Positions 34,812 through 43,739 of a DNA stretch of 64,000 nucleotides are shown here, piece by piece. Position 1 is the stretch's first letter. Every line of letters starts with the position of its first letter. A program made the position numbers and the translations under genes. Source of the DNA: DATARH01 sp963705325 (GTDB lineage Bacteria > Pseudomonadota > Alphaproteobacteria > ATCC43930 > CGMCC-115725); the NCBI GenBank assembly GCA_963705325.1, contig OY970069.1, positions 2,108,001 through 2,172,000 on the forward strand, in the 5' to 3' direction. The notes under the pieces were generated by a model. The model searched no databases. It saw only the letters and a program-made list of their open reading frames with translations, and was not told the DNA's origin.

Positions 34812-34987
34812 CGCACAGCCAACAACATCCCACCCCTGGTCGAAACCGGCCAAGGGCGGGGCGCAAAATAAAGAGGCACCTGCCCGCTGTCAAGCCGCGC
34901 GCCAGTTTCGACCAGGGGCAAAATCACGCATGAATTCAATTAGTTATTAAACGGTCTAGCAGGTATTCCCGCAGCGCTTTAGGAAGC

Positions 34988-37900
34988 CTATTGAGCCGCT
35001 GCATAGTGCGTCTCGCGCAGCTCGGCGGCGCGGGCGAGATCGACCGACACCAGCTGAGACACGCCTTGCTCGGGCATGGTCACACCGAACAGGCGGTCCA
35101 TGTGCGCCATCGTGATGCGGTGGTGGGTGATCAGCAGGAACCGCGTCCCGGTCGTGTCGGCCGTTTCGGCGATCAGCCGGCAAAAGCGCTCGACATTGGC
35201 ATCGTCGAGCGGCGCGTCGACTTCGTCGAGCACGCAGATCGGCGCCGGGTTGGTGAGGAACACCGCGAAGATCAGCGCGATCGCGGTCAACGCCTGCTCG
35301 CCGCCCGACAGCAGCGACAGGGTCTGCAGTCTCTTGCCCGGCGGGCTCGCCATGATCTCAAGCCCGGCGTCGAGCGGATCGTCCGCGTCGGTCAGCGCGA
35401 GATGCGCGCGCCCCCCGCCGAATAGCCGCTCGAACAGCTCGCCGAAATGCACGTTGAGCTTGTCGAAGGCGCCGGCCAGGCGCTTGCGCCCTTCCTGGTC
35501 GAGCGCAGCGATGCCGCGGCGCAGCCGGGCGATCGCCTCGGTCAGCTCGGCGCGCTCGTTCTGCAGGCTCTCGACCCGTTCGCCGACCTCACGCGCCTCG
35601 CGCTCGGCGACGAGATTGACCGGGCCGATCGCCTCGCGTTCGCGTGTCAGACGTTCCAGCCGCGCGTCGAGTGACGCTGGATCGGCCGGCGTCTTGTCAT
35701 CGGCCTCGGCGAGCTCGGCCAGCGCCTCGGGCAGGGTTTCCAGCCGCTCGCGAATTTCCTCGCGCAGGCGCTCCTGGGCCGCCGCCGCGCTGTCGCGGCG
35801 GACCTCGCAGCGCGCCCGTTCCTCGCGCGCCGCCGACAAATTATGTCCGGCCTGGCGGGCAGCCTCGCCGGTTTCGCGCAATCGCGTCTCGCCCGCGGCA
35901 AGCGCGTCGGCGGCGCCACGATGCGCCGTAGTGGCCTCCGCCAATGTTTGCGCGAGGGTCTCGCATTCGATCGCGATCGCCGCGGGTCGCGCCGCCAGCC
36001 CGGCGATTTCGGCCTCGATCGCGGCCTGGCGGTCCGACAGCACGTGCCGTTGCGCTAGCGCGCGCTCGCGGCGGCCCTGCCAAGACTGGCTCTCGGCGGC
36101 GATCGCTTCGATGCGCTGGCGCCGCGACTCCGCTTCCTGCGCCAGCCGCGCAAGCGCCGCCTGGGCCTCGCTTTCATGGCGGCGCGCCGCCGCCGCCTGG
36201 GTGCGGGCGCCGTCGAGCCCGGCGCGCGCCAGCGCCGGGTCGGGCATCAAGGCCAGACTGCGCTCCGTCTCGGCCGCTTGCGCGGCGACTTCCGCGAGGT
36301 CGGCGGCGAGCTTTTCGGCGGCGTCGCCGAGCGCGGCGAGCCGGGTCTCGGCGCCGAGCGCGCGGCGGGCGAGCTCGGCCTCATCGGCGCGGCACGCAGC
36401 CAGGGTTGCCTCGGCCTGCCGCAGCTCGGTAGTGGCGTCGCGCTCGGCGGCGGCCAGTGTTTGCGTCTGCCTCATCGCCGCTGCGGCCGCTGCCTCTTCC
36501 TTGCGAAAAGCGGTTTCGGCGACGGCAATTTCGGCGGTAAGCGCCCCCAGGCGATTGCGCTGGCGCAGCTGCTCGGCCGCGCCGCCCGCGCTCGGCGTGC
36601 GCCGCGCGAACCCATCCCAGCGCCACAGCCTGCCGTCGCGATCGACGAGGCATTGGCCGGCGGCAAGCTCGGGCTGCAGCCGCCAGCCCTCCGTCTCGCT
36701 CTCGACAAGCCCGGCCTGGGTCAGCCGGCGCAACAGGGCCGGGGGCGCAGCAATCTCGGCGGCGAGCGGGCGCGTGCCGTCCGGCAGCGCGGCAGCGTGA
36801 TCGAGCGGCGGCAGTTCGACCCAGCCGCTGGCCCCCTCCCGGTCGAGCCCGAAAAGCGGTGCGGCCAATTCGTCGTCGAACAGCGCCGCAATCGCGGCCT
36901 CGAGGCCCGGCGGCACTTCGATCAGCGCCAGCACCGATGGGCCGCCAGCGGCGCCGCTGGCCGGGGCCGGCGACAAGACGCTCGCGAGCGCCTCAGCCTC
37001 GGCGTTAAGCCGCCCGAGACGGCGTTCGGCATTGCGCGCGGCGTCGATGGCGGCGGCCTCGTCGGCGCGCGCGGCGAGCAGGCGCTCGGCGGCGACAACA
37101 CCTGCCGCGCCGGCGGCTTCGGCAGCCACCGCTGCCTTGGCGATCGCTGCTCCGGCCGCGGGGAGCGCTGCTTCGGGCACCGCTGCCGCAGCGAGTTCGC
37201 GCCGCTGCCGCTCGTTCTCGTCGACGCGCCGCTGCAGTTGGTTCTGTCGTTCGGCCAGCTCGGCGCGCTGGCGTTGCAGCGCAACCCGGCGTGCCTCGCC
37301 AGTCGCGGCGGCTTCAGTCATCTGCTGCAGGCCGATTTCGGCGGCGGCCAGCTCGGCGGCGGCGCGTTCACGTTCGGCTGCTGCTGCTGCCCGGGCCCTA
37401 TCGCTGCCGGCATCGGCGCGTTCGAGGCCGCGCTGTTCCTCGGCGAGCCGGGTCAGTGCGCCCTCGGCGTCAACGACGTGTTCGTCCTCACGGCGAATGT
37501 CGCCGGCGATCTGGTCGTGCCGCCGCGTTGCCTCTTGGCGTGCCGTGGCGATGCGTCCGAGTTCCTGCTCCAGCGCCTGGCGGGCATGGGTGATGCGGTG
37601 CAGCGCCGCCGCGGCGCTGGACTCGCTCATGCGCAGCGGCGGCAGCGCCTCCTCGGCCGCGGCGCGGCCGCGCTCGGCGAAAGCGGCGCGCTCGGTCGCG
37701 GCGGCGACGGCGCGCTCGGCTTCGCGCAGCTCAGCGGCGATGTGTTCGCCGTCGGCGAGCGCATTACGCCAGCGCGCCTCGAGTAGCCGCGCCTCGGTAC
37801 GGCGGATCTGCTCGGATAGATGGCGATAGCGCTGTGCCTGCCGGGCCTGACGCTTCAGCCCATCGAGTTGCTGCGTCATCGTCACGATCACATCGTCGAC

Positions 37901-38479
37901 GCGCAGCAGATTGTCCTCGGTCCCCGTCAGCTTGAGCTCGGCCTCGTGGCGGCGCTGGTGGAGCCCGGCGGTACCCGCCGCCTCGTCGAGCAGCACCCGC
38001 CGCTCCGCCGGCTTGGCGCTGATCAACGCGCCGATGCGGCCCTGGCTGACCAGCCCGCCCGAATGCGCGCCGGTCGCGGCGTCGGCGAACAGCAATTGCA
38101 CGTCGCGGGCGCGCGCCTCACGGCCATTGATGCGGTAGGCGGAACCCGAGCTGCGCTCGATGCGGCGCACCACCTCGATCGCGTCGCAGTCGTTGAAGGC
38201 AAAGGCGGCGTCGCGGGTGGCGTTGTCGAGGGTCAGCGACACCTCGGCGACGTTCCGCGCCGGCCGGTTGGCCGAGCCGGCGAAGATCACGTCGTCCATC
38301 TCGCCGCCGCGCAGCCGCCGCGCCGAGGCCTCGCCCATCACCCAGCGCAGCGCCTCGACCAGGTTTGACTTGCCGCAGCCATTGGGGCCGACGATGCCGG
38401 TCAGACCCGGCTCGATCGTCAGCTCGGTCGGGTCGACAAAGGATTTGAACCCGGCAAGGCGGAGGCGGTCGACCTGCAT
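34988..38479 (-). CDS. smc: Chromosome segregation ATPase SMC
   Basis: A 1163-aa structural-maintenance-of-chromosomes ATPase that compacts and segregates DNA with ScpA/ScpB. The Walker A is GPNGCGKS (residues 31-38). Two long Ala/Glu/Arg-rich coiled coils flank a hinge at about residues 500-620. The C-terminal head has the ABC signature LLSGGEQALTAIALIFA and the Walker B VLDEVDAPLDDANVERF. The head-coil-hinge-coil-head order is complete. It starts 8 bp from the end of the DsbA-like gene, which is transcribed in the same direction with dciA upstream. Confidence 0.96.
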   Translation of the reverse strand: MQVDRLRLAGFKSFVDPTELTIEPGLTGIVGPNGCGKSNLVEALRWVMGEASARRLRGGEMDDVIFAGSANRPARNVAEVSLTLDNATRDAAFAFNDCDAIEVVRRIERSSGSAYRINGREARARDVQLLFADAATGAHSGGLVSQGRIGALISAKPAERRVLLDEAAGTAGLHQRRHEAELKLTGTEDNLLRVDDVIVTMTQQLDGLKRQARQAQRYRHLSEQIRRTEARLLEARWRNALADGEHIAAELREAERAVAAATERAAFAERGRAAAEEALPPLRMSESSAAAALHRITHARQALEQELGRIATARQEATRRHDQIAGDIRREDEHVVDAEGALTRLAEEQRGLERADAGSDRARAAAAAERERAAAELAAAEIGLQQMTEAAATGEARRVALQRQRAELAERQNQLQRRVDENERQRRELAAAAVPEAALPAAGAAIAKAAVAAEAAGAAGVVAAERLLAARADEAAAIDAARNAERRLGRLNAEAEALASVLSPAPASGAAGGPSVLALIEVPPGLEAAIAALFDDELAAPLFGLDREGASGWVELPPLDHAAALPDGTRPLAAEIAAPPALLRRLTQAGLVESETEGWRLQPELAAGQCLVDRDGRLWRWDGFARRTPSAGGAAEQLRQRNRLGALTAEIAVAETAFRKEEAAAAAAMRQTQTLAAAERDATTELRQAEATLAACRADEAELARRALGAETRLAALGDAAEKLAADLAEVAAQAAETERSLALMPDPALARAGLDGARTQAAAARRHESEAQAALARLAQEAESRRQRIEAIAAESQSWQGRRERALAQRHVLSDRQAAIEAEIAGLAARPAAIAIECETLAQTLAEATTAHRGAADALAAGETRLRETGEAARQAGHNLSAAREERARCEVRRDSAAAAQERLREEIRERLETLPEALAELAEADDKTPADPASLDARLERLTREREAIGPVNLVAEREAREVGERVESLQNERAELTEAIARLRRGIAALDQEGRKRLAGAFDKLNVHFGELFERLFGGGRAHLALTDADDPLDAGLEIMASPPGKRLQTLSLLSGGEQALTAIALIFAVFLTNPAPICVLDEVDAPLDDANVERFCRLIAETADTTGTRFLLITHHRITMAHMDRLFGVTMPEQGVSQLVSVDLARAAELRETHYAAAQ

Positions 38480-38486
38480 CGTTCGG

Positions 38487-39125
38487 TTACGAGCCCGCCA
38501 GCTTGCTCAGCGCCGCCTCGAACGCGTCCAGCGTCGGCGAGCCATCGTACTTCTTGCCGTTGATAAAGAAGGTCGGGGTGGAATCGACCCCCAACTGTTT
38601 GCTCGCGACGAGCCTGCTGGCGAGCAGATTGTCTCCGATCGACTTGTCGTCCCAGCACGCGTCGAACTTGGTCTTGTTGACGCCGGCGAGCAGAGCCATC
38701 CGCGCGAGCGCCGCCTTGGTATCCGAAGCCGTTGCCCACTGTTCCTGGCTGGAGAACAGCGCGTCGGTGAAGGGATAATATCGGTCGGGTGCAGCGCACA
38801 ACGCGACCGCGAAGGCGTGCAGGTCGACCTCGTCGCGCGGGAACGGCCGGAACACGAGTTTTGCCTTGCCCGAATCGATCCATTTCTCCTTGAGCTTCGG
38901 CATCACCTCCGCGTCGAAGGCGGCGCAGTGCGGACAGGTCAGCGAGCCGTATTCGATGATGGTGATCGGCGCGTCGGCCTTGCCGAGGATGCGATCGTCC
39001 GGGGTGAGCGCCAGCGGCTTCGCCGGGGCGGCAGCCGGCGGCGTGGCCGGTGCTTGCGCCTCGACTGGCGCGGCCGCAGCCAAGCTCAACACAGCGACCA
39101 CTGCAAACCAGATTTCCCGTTTCAA
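38487..39125 (-). CDS. DsbA-family thiol:disulfide oxidoreductase
   Basis: A 212-aa exported thioredoxin-fold protein. From a likely TTG start at 39125 it has a signal peptide (IWFAVVAVLSLAAAAPVEAQA), a Pro/Ala-rich linker, the redox motif C-P-H-C in GSLTCPHCAAFD, and the cis-Pro loop DSTPTFFINGKKY. It acts on periplasmic thiols. The alphaproteobacterial order dciA-dsbA-like-smc is kept here, with 8 bp to smc. The TTG start is supported because no ATG lies at the right place. Confidence 0.9.
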   Translation of the reverse strand: MKREIWFAVVAVLSLAAAAPVEAQAPATPPAAAPAKPLALTPDDRILGKADAPITIIEYGSLTCPHCAAFDAEVMPKLKEKWIDSGKAKLVFRPFPRDEVDLHAFAVALCAAPDRYYPFTDALFSSQEQWATASDTKAALARMALLAGVNKTKFDACWDDKSIGDNLLASRLVASKQLGVDSTPTFFINGKKYDGSPTLDAFEAALSKLAGS

Positions 39126-39196
39126 AGGCGACCTCGCTACTAGATGTTGATGTTAAAGAGTCCGATCCGGGTGCGCAATCCTCGCCGCTTGTTGGT

Positions 39197-39694
39197 TTAT
39201 CGCTCGCTCCCGATCACCGCCCGGCCGAACCGGTCGAGCGCCTCGCGCAGCTCGGGATCGACGATCTCGGCGAGTTGGTTGCCGAGCGTGTCGGCCGTGC
39301 TCGGCGCGAGCGGGCGAACCGGCTCATGCGGCGTCGGCGAGTCGGGGAGGGGCAGCGGCCCCTGAACCAGCGCCAGCCGGCTCACCGCCGCGCGGCCGAA
39401 AAACAGATTGATGCGTTCGATGAGAAGCGGCGCGCGATGCTGGATTTCGAGCGCTCTCGCCGAGCTGACGTGCAGCTTCAAGACGCCGTCGCGCGCCAGC
39501 GCCTCCGGCCAGGTCGACGGCGCCAGTTCAGGGCCGATGATCGCCGCCCAGTCGGCCTTCAGCCTGGCGAGAACCCCGCCGCCGTGCCGTGCGAGAATGG
39601 GCGCCACGATCCGGGGCAGGCTGGCGCCGGCGGCGCGGAACCCGGGCCGCCGCTCGCCTCCGTCATCGTCGCGCGGTAAATTCGCCTCGCTCAT
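39197..39694 (-). CDS. dciA: DUF721/DciA-family protein
   Basis: A 165-aa (from 39694) protein with the DUF721 KH-like domain of DciA, which helps load the replicative helicase. The core ILARHGGGVLARLKADWAAI and the stretch GVLKLHVSSARALEIQHRAP are family-typical. An earlier in-frame ATG at 39709 is possible. Its start codon overlaps that of mutY, which is read in the opposite direction. The next genes on its strand are the DsbA-like gene and smc. Confidence 0.85.
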   Translation of the reverse strand: MSEANLPRDDDGGERRPGFRAAGASLPRIVAPILARHGGGVLARLKADWAAIIGPELAPSTWPEALARDGVLKLHVSSARALEIQHRAPLLIERINLFFGRAAVSRLALVQGPLPLPDSPTPHEPVRPLAPSTADTLGNQLAEIVDPELREALDRFGRAVIGSER

Positions 39695-40760
39695 GCCCTC
39701 CCTACCCAACTCTGCGGCGCTGCTCGCCTGGTACGACCGTCATCGCCGCAATCTGCCATGGCGCTCGCCACCGGGCGAGCGGCCAGACCCGTACCGGATT
39801 TGGCTCAGCGAGATTATGCTGCAGCAAACGACGGTAGTGACCGTCGCTTCGTATTTTGGCCAATTCGTGGCGCTCTGGCCCGATGTTTCGTCGCTGGCCG
39901 CCGCCTCACTCGACGAGGTGCTGTATCAGTGGCAGGGGCTTGGCTATTACGCCCGCGCCCGCAATCTGCATGCCTGCGCGGGCGCTGTGATGGAGCGGCA
40001 TTCCGGAGTGTTCCCCGATGATGTCGCGGGATTGCGCGCCCTACCCGGGATTGGCGATTACACCGCGGCGGCAATCGCCGCGATTGCTTTCGGCCGGCGC
40101 GAGGCCGCGGTCGACGGCAATGTCGAGAGGGTGGTGGCACGGCTCTTCGCGGTGCGCGAGCCCATGCCGGCGGCAAAGGCCCAGCTGCGGGCGCTGGCGC
40201 GCGAGCTGGTGCCGGCGGAGCGCACCGGCGATTTCGCCCAGGCCATGATGGATCTGGGCGCGACGATCTGCACACCGCGCAAGCCGCGTTGCGTGCTGTG
40301 CCCGTGGCAGAAGGGCTGCGCCGCGCGCGCGGGCGGCTTCGCCGAGGATTTGCCGGTGCCGGCCAAAAAGCCCGAGCGGCCGCTGCGCCAAGGTGTCGTG
40401 TTCTGGCTGCAGCGAGGCGACGGCGCGGTGCTGCTACGCCGCCGCGAGGAGAAGGGGCTGCTCGGCGGGATGATCGAGGTGCCCTCGACCCCGTGGCGCG
40501 AGGAGGCATGGGACATGAGCAAGGCGCTGGCTCACGCCCCGGCCCCGGCCGAATGGCAGCCGCTGCCCGGCACGGTGCGGCACGGCTTCACCCATTTTCG
40601 CCTCGACTTGACGATCCTCGCCGGGACGACCGACGATCCACCGCAGGGCATCTGGGCGCGTCCCGAAGAGTTCAAGGATTACGCCTTCCCGACCCTGACC
40701 AAGAAGGTCGTGAAGCACGCTCTGTCAGTTCTTCCGGCTGCGTTTCTCGTCGATTCCTGA
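39693..40760 (+). CDS. mutY: A/G-specific adenine glycosylase
   Basis: A 355-aa base-excision enzyme that removes adenine opposite 8-oxoguanine. It has LLAWYDRHRRNLPWR, IMLQQTTV with the catalytic-region Gln/Glu, the helix-hairpin-helix GLRALPGIGDYTAAAIAA, the catalytic Asp in AVDGNVERV, and the four Cys of the [4Fe-4S] cluster in CTPRKPRCVLCPWQKGC. The C-terminal NUDIX-like domain recognises 8-oxoG. The ATG at 39693 shares the CATG with dciA. The 3' end overlaps hisE on the other strand by 36 bp. Confidence 0.95.
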   Translation: MPSLPNSAALLAWYDRHRRNLPWRSPPGERPDPYRIWLSEIMLQQTTVVTVASYFGQFVALWPDVSSLAAASLDEVLYQWQGLGYYARARNLHACAGAVMERHSGVFPDDVAGLRALPGIGDYTAAAIAAIAFGRREAAVDGNVERVVARLFAVREPMPAAKAQLRALARELVPAERTGDFAQAMMDLGATICTPRKPRCVLCPWQKGCAARAGGFAEDLPVPAKKPERPLRQGVVFWLQRGDGAVLLRRREEKGLLGGMIEVPSTPWREEAWDMSKALAHAPAPAEWQPLPGTVRHGFTHFRLDLTILAGTTDDPPQGIWARPEEFKDYAFPTLTKKVVKHALSVLPAAFLVDS

Positions 40761-41054
40761 CGTGCCCTCGCGCCGGGTCAATTCGGCGGCGACATCGTCG
40801 GGCGACAGCCCCGCCGCCGCCCACAGCACCAGCAGGTGATACAGCACGTCGGCGCTTTCTCGGTTGAGCGCTGCCTTGTCGCCCTTGACCGCCTCGATGA
40901 TCGCTTCAAGCAACTCTTCGCCGAGCTTGCGCGCCACTCCCGCCGGACCGGCGGCCAGCAGCTTCGCGGTATAGGACGCGTCCGGACTGGCGCCGCGCCG
41001 CGCCTCGATGGTCGCCCACAGCCGCACCAGCGCGTCGCCGAGTTGGTCGGCCAT
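40725..41054 (-). CDS. hisE: Phosphoribosyl-ATP pyrophosphatase
   Basis: A 109-aa enzyme of the second step of histidine biosynthesis, hydrolysing PR-ATP to PR-AMP. It has the all-alpha NTP-pyrophosphohydrolase signature with acidic Mg ligands in KLGEELLEAIIEAVKGD and ESADVLYHLLVL. It is the last his gene here, 2 bp after hisF, and its 3' end overlaps that of mutY. Stand-alone HisE (not fused with HisI) is usual in alphaproteobacteria. Confidence 0.93.
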   Translation of the reverse strand: MADQLGDALVRLWATIEARRGASPDASYTAKLLAAGPAGVARKLGEELLEAIIEAVKGDKAALNRESADVLYHLLVLWAAAGLSPDDVAAELTRREGTSGIDEKRSRKN

Positions 41055-41056
41055 CG

Positions 41057-41815
41057 CTATAGCCGCACCGGTATGCCGGCGGCGGCCATATGTGCCTTCG
41101 CCTCGCCGATGCGGAACGTGCCGAAGTGGAAGATTGAGGCGGCGAGCACCGCGGTCGCGTGGCCGTCGCGGATGCCTTCGACCAGATGATCGAGCGTGCC
41201 AACCCCGCCCGAGGCGATCACCGGCACCCGGACCGCGTCGGCAACCGAGCGGGTCAGCGCGATGTCGAAGCCGGATTTGGTGCCGTCGCGATCCATCGAG
41301 GTGAGCAGCAGTTCCCCGGCGCCGTAATCGGCAAGGCGGCACGCCCATTCGACCGCGTCGAGCCCGGTCGGGTTACGCCCGCCATGGGTGAAGACACCCC
41401 ACTTGCCCGGCCCGGTCTGCTTGGCGTCGATCGCACAGACGATGCACTGGCTGCCGAACTTGTTCGCCGCCTCGCGCACGAAATCGGGGCGCGCCACCGC
41501 GGCGGTGTTGATCGACACCTTATCGGTGCCGGCGAGCAGCAGCTTGCGGATGTCGTCGACCGTCCGCACCCCGCCGCCCACGGTCAGCGGCATGAAGCAT
41601 TGCTCGGCGGTGCGGCGCACGACGTCGTAGATCGTGTCGCGGTTCTCGTGGCTCGCGGTGATGTCGAGAAAGCACAATTCGTCGGCGCCCTCGCGGTCGT
41701 AGATTTTGGCCTGCTCGACCGGGTCGCCGGCATCGGTCAGGTCGACGAAATTGACGCCTTTGACAACGCGCCCGTCCTTGACGTCGAGGCAGGGGATGAC
41801 GCGCATCTTCAGCAT
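41057..41815 (-). CDS. hisF: Imidazole glycerol phosphate synthase cyclase subunit
   Basis: A 252-aa TIM barrel that cyclises PRFAR with ammonia from HisH to give imidazole glycerol phosphate and AICAR. Catalytic Asp residues lie in MRVIPCLDVKDGRVVKG (about D11) and LLTSMDRDGTKSG. The phosphate-binding loop VIASGGVGTLDHL is present. It overlaps hisA by 7 bp and is followed by hisE. Length is standard. Confidence 0.96.
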   Translation of the reverse strand: MLKMRVIPCLDVKDGRVVKGVNFVDLTDAGDPVEQAKIYDREGADELCFLDITASHENRDTIYDVVRRTAEQCFMPLTVGGGVRTVDDIRKLLLAGTDKVSINTAAVARPDFVREAANKFGSQCIVCAIDAKQTGPGKWGVFTHGGRNPTGLDAVEWACRLADYGAGELLLTSMDRDGTKSGFDIALTRSVADAVRVPVIASGGVGTLDHLVEGIRDGHATAVLAASIFHFGTFRIGEAKAHMAAAGIPVRL

Positions 41816-42546
41816 GCCGGCGCTCCCTGCGCGATCCGCAACGCTGCCGCCGGGTCGATGCTGCCGTCGTAAAGCGCGCGGCCGATGATGGCGCCGATGA
41901 CTCCGTCCCTCTCGTGCGCCTTGAGAACAGAGATGTCGGCGAGCGAGGACACTCCTCCCGAGGCGATGACCGGTATGCCGACCTCCTTGGCGAACCCGGC
42001 GAGCGCGTCGGCGTCGATCCCTTGCATCGCGCCGTCGCGGGAGATGTCGGTGGCGACGATCGCCGCGACTCCGGCATCGGCGAAACGGTGCGCCAATTCG
42101 ACGATCCCGATCTCGCTGACCTCGGCCCAGCCCTCGACCGCGACCTTGCCGTTCTTGCCGTCGATACCGACGACGATGCGCCCCGGGTGGTCGGCGGCCG
42201 CGCGCCGCACTAGTTCAGGGTTGCGCAGCGCCACGGTGCCGAGCACGACCCGGTCGATGCCGAGGTCGAGCCAGGCATCGATCGCGGCGCGCTCGCGAAT
42301 GCCGCCGCCCAATTGGATCCTGAGGTCGACCGCGCGGCGGATCGAGCGTACCGCCTCGCCGTTGACCGAGGCCCCGGCGAAGGCGCCGTCGAGATCGACG
42401 ACGTGCAGCCAGCGAAATCCGCACAGTGCGAAATCCCGCGCCTGTGCCGCCGGGTCGCGGTTGAAGACGGTCGCACTCTCCATCTCGCCGCGAACCAGGC
42501 GGACGCAGACACCGTCCTTGAGGTCGATCGCCGGAAAGAGGATCAC
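41809..42546 (-). CDS. hisA: ProFAR isomerase (HisA)
   Basis: A 245-aa TIM barrel isomerising ProFAR to PRFAR. The catalytic Asp pair is in LFPAIDLKDGVCVRLVRG (about D8) and IVATDISRDGAMQG. It starts with a GTG whose first base overlaps the stop of the GNAT gene upstream, showing tight operon packing. It overlaps hisF by 7 bp at its end. Confidence 0.96.
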   Translation of the reverse strand: MILFPAIDLKDGVCVRLVRGEMESATVFNRDPAAQARDFALCGFRWLHVVDLDGAFAGASVNGEAVRSIRRAVDLRIQLGGGIRERAAIDAWLDLGIDRVVLGTVALRNPELVRRAAADHPGRIVVGIDGKNGKVAVEGWAEVSEIGIVELAHRFADAGVAAIVATDISRDGAMQGIDADALAGFAKEVGIPVIASGGVSSLADISVLKAHERDGVIGAIIGRALYDGSIDPAAALRIAQGAPAC

Positions 42547-43100
42547 TAACCCTGCTCGTCGAGCCGCTTATAGTAGTAGTGGCCGGGCACGATCTCGCCA
42601 TCGACCCGGGCGTAGACCGGGTGCGTACCCCAGCGATGATAATTGAGCCCCTCATAGAGGCTGATCGCGGCGCGCTGCGTGGCCCGCAGGTCGAGGTTGA
42701 GCACGACAAGACCCAACTCCTCGCGCGCTAGCCGCTCGATCTCGAGCACGATGCCGCGCGCCAGCCCATGTCCGCGCGCCCACGGCGCGACAAAGGCGCT
42801 AGTCAGCGTGCCGGCGAAGCTCTGCGCTTCGTTGTTGCGCGGGGCCTTCGACAATTGCGCCGAGCCAGCGATGATGCCGTCGAGCCGCCCGACGACCAGC
42901 CGCCGGTCCGGGATCAGCAGCACACCCTTCCAGTAATTCTCCAGCACGTGTCGCGGCGGCGGCTTGAGCCAGCCGAACCCGCCGCCCTCGACGATCGCGG
43001 CCTCGGTCGCCTCGCACAGATCATCGAGATCGGTGCCCACGCATTGCGTCAGCCGCTCGATGTTCACTTTGGCTTTGGTGTGGTTCTTCAGATCGCTCAT
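42546..43100 (-). CDS. GNAT acetyltransferase embedded in the his operon
   Basis: A 184-aa acetyltransferase-like protein. The GNAT core is visible as FVAPWARGHGLARGIVLEIE (acetyl-CoA loop) and LNLDLRATQRAAISLYEGLN, followed by a family-typical WGTHPVYARVDGEIVPGHYY end. Its ATG overlaps the hisH stop (ATGA) and its stop overlaps the hisA start, so it is expressed with the histidine genes. Similar insertions between hisH and hisA occur in related alphaproteobacteria. No role in histidine synthesis is known. Confidence 0.88.
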   Translation of the reverse strand: MSDLKNHTKAKVNIERLTQCVGTDLDDLCEATEAAIVEGGGFGWLKPPPRHVLENYWKGVLLIPDRRLVVGRLDGIIAGSAQLSKAPRNNEAQSFAGTLTSAFVAPWARGHGLARGIVLEIERLAREELGLVVLNLDLRATQRAAISLYEGLNYHRWGTHPVYARVDGEIVPGHYYYKRLDEQG

Positions 43101-43738
43101 GGTCGCCATTTCAGAAAATTGCCGATGAGACGCAACCCCGCCGCCTGGCTCTTCTCGGGGTGGAACTGGGTCCCGACCATGTTGTCGCGCGCCACAGCGG
43201 CGGTCAGATCTTGGGCGTAGTCGGTGGTGGCGATGAGATCGGCGCGGTTGCCGACGGCGAAATGGAAACTGTGGACGAAGTAGGTGTGGGTGCCCGGCGC
43301 GATCTCGTCGAAGACCGGGTGCTGGCGCTCCAGCGCCAGCTCGTTCCAGCCCATATGCGGGATCTTGAAGCTTGGGTCGGCGGGTTCGATCGCCACCACC
43401 TCGCCGTCGATCCAGCCGAGCCCATCGACGGTCTCGAACTCGCGGCCGCGCGTCGCCATCAGCTGCATGCCGACGCAGATGCCGAAAAACGGCCGCCCGC
43501 GCCCAGTCACCGCCTCGGCGACCGCCTCCTCCAGCCCCGGCACGGCGGCGAGCCCGCGCCGGCATTCGGCGAAGGCGCCTTGGCCGGGCAGGACGATGCG
43601 GTCGGCGCCTGCGACAGCGTCCGGGTCGCTGGTGACGACCACCGTCTCATGGCTGCCACTCTCGCCCGCGGCACGCTCAAACGCCTTTGCCGCCGAGCGC
43701 AGATTGCCCGAGCCGTAATCGATGATCGCGGTCAACAT
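43097..43738 (-). CDS. hisH: Imidazole glycerol phosphate synthase amidotransferase subunit
   Basis: A 213-aa class I glutaminase that feeds ammonia to HisF. The nucleophile Cys is in FFGICVGMQLMATRG, and the His/Glu pair of the triad is in GTQFHPEKSQ. The opening LTAIIDYGSGNLRSAAKAFE is typical. It begins 2 bp after hisB and overlaps the GNAT gene by 4 bp. Confidence 0.95.
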   Translation of the reverse strand: MLTAIIDYGSGNLRSAAKAFERAAGESGSHETVVVTSDPDAVAGADRIVLPGQGAFAECRRGLAAVPGLEEAVAEAVTGRGRPFFGICVGMQLMATRGREFETVDGLGWIDGEVVAIEPADPSFKIPHMGWNELALERQHPVFDEIAPGTHTYFVHSFHFAVGNRADLIATTDYAQDLTAAVARDNMVGTQFHPEKSQAAGLRLIGNFLKWRP

Positions 43739-43739
43739 C

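Noticed and set aside
35076..36800. A 574-codon frame opposite smc
   Set aside because: It is antisense to the coding frame of smc, is low-complexity (Arg/Ser/Ala), and is a common artefact of GC-rich coiled-coil genes.
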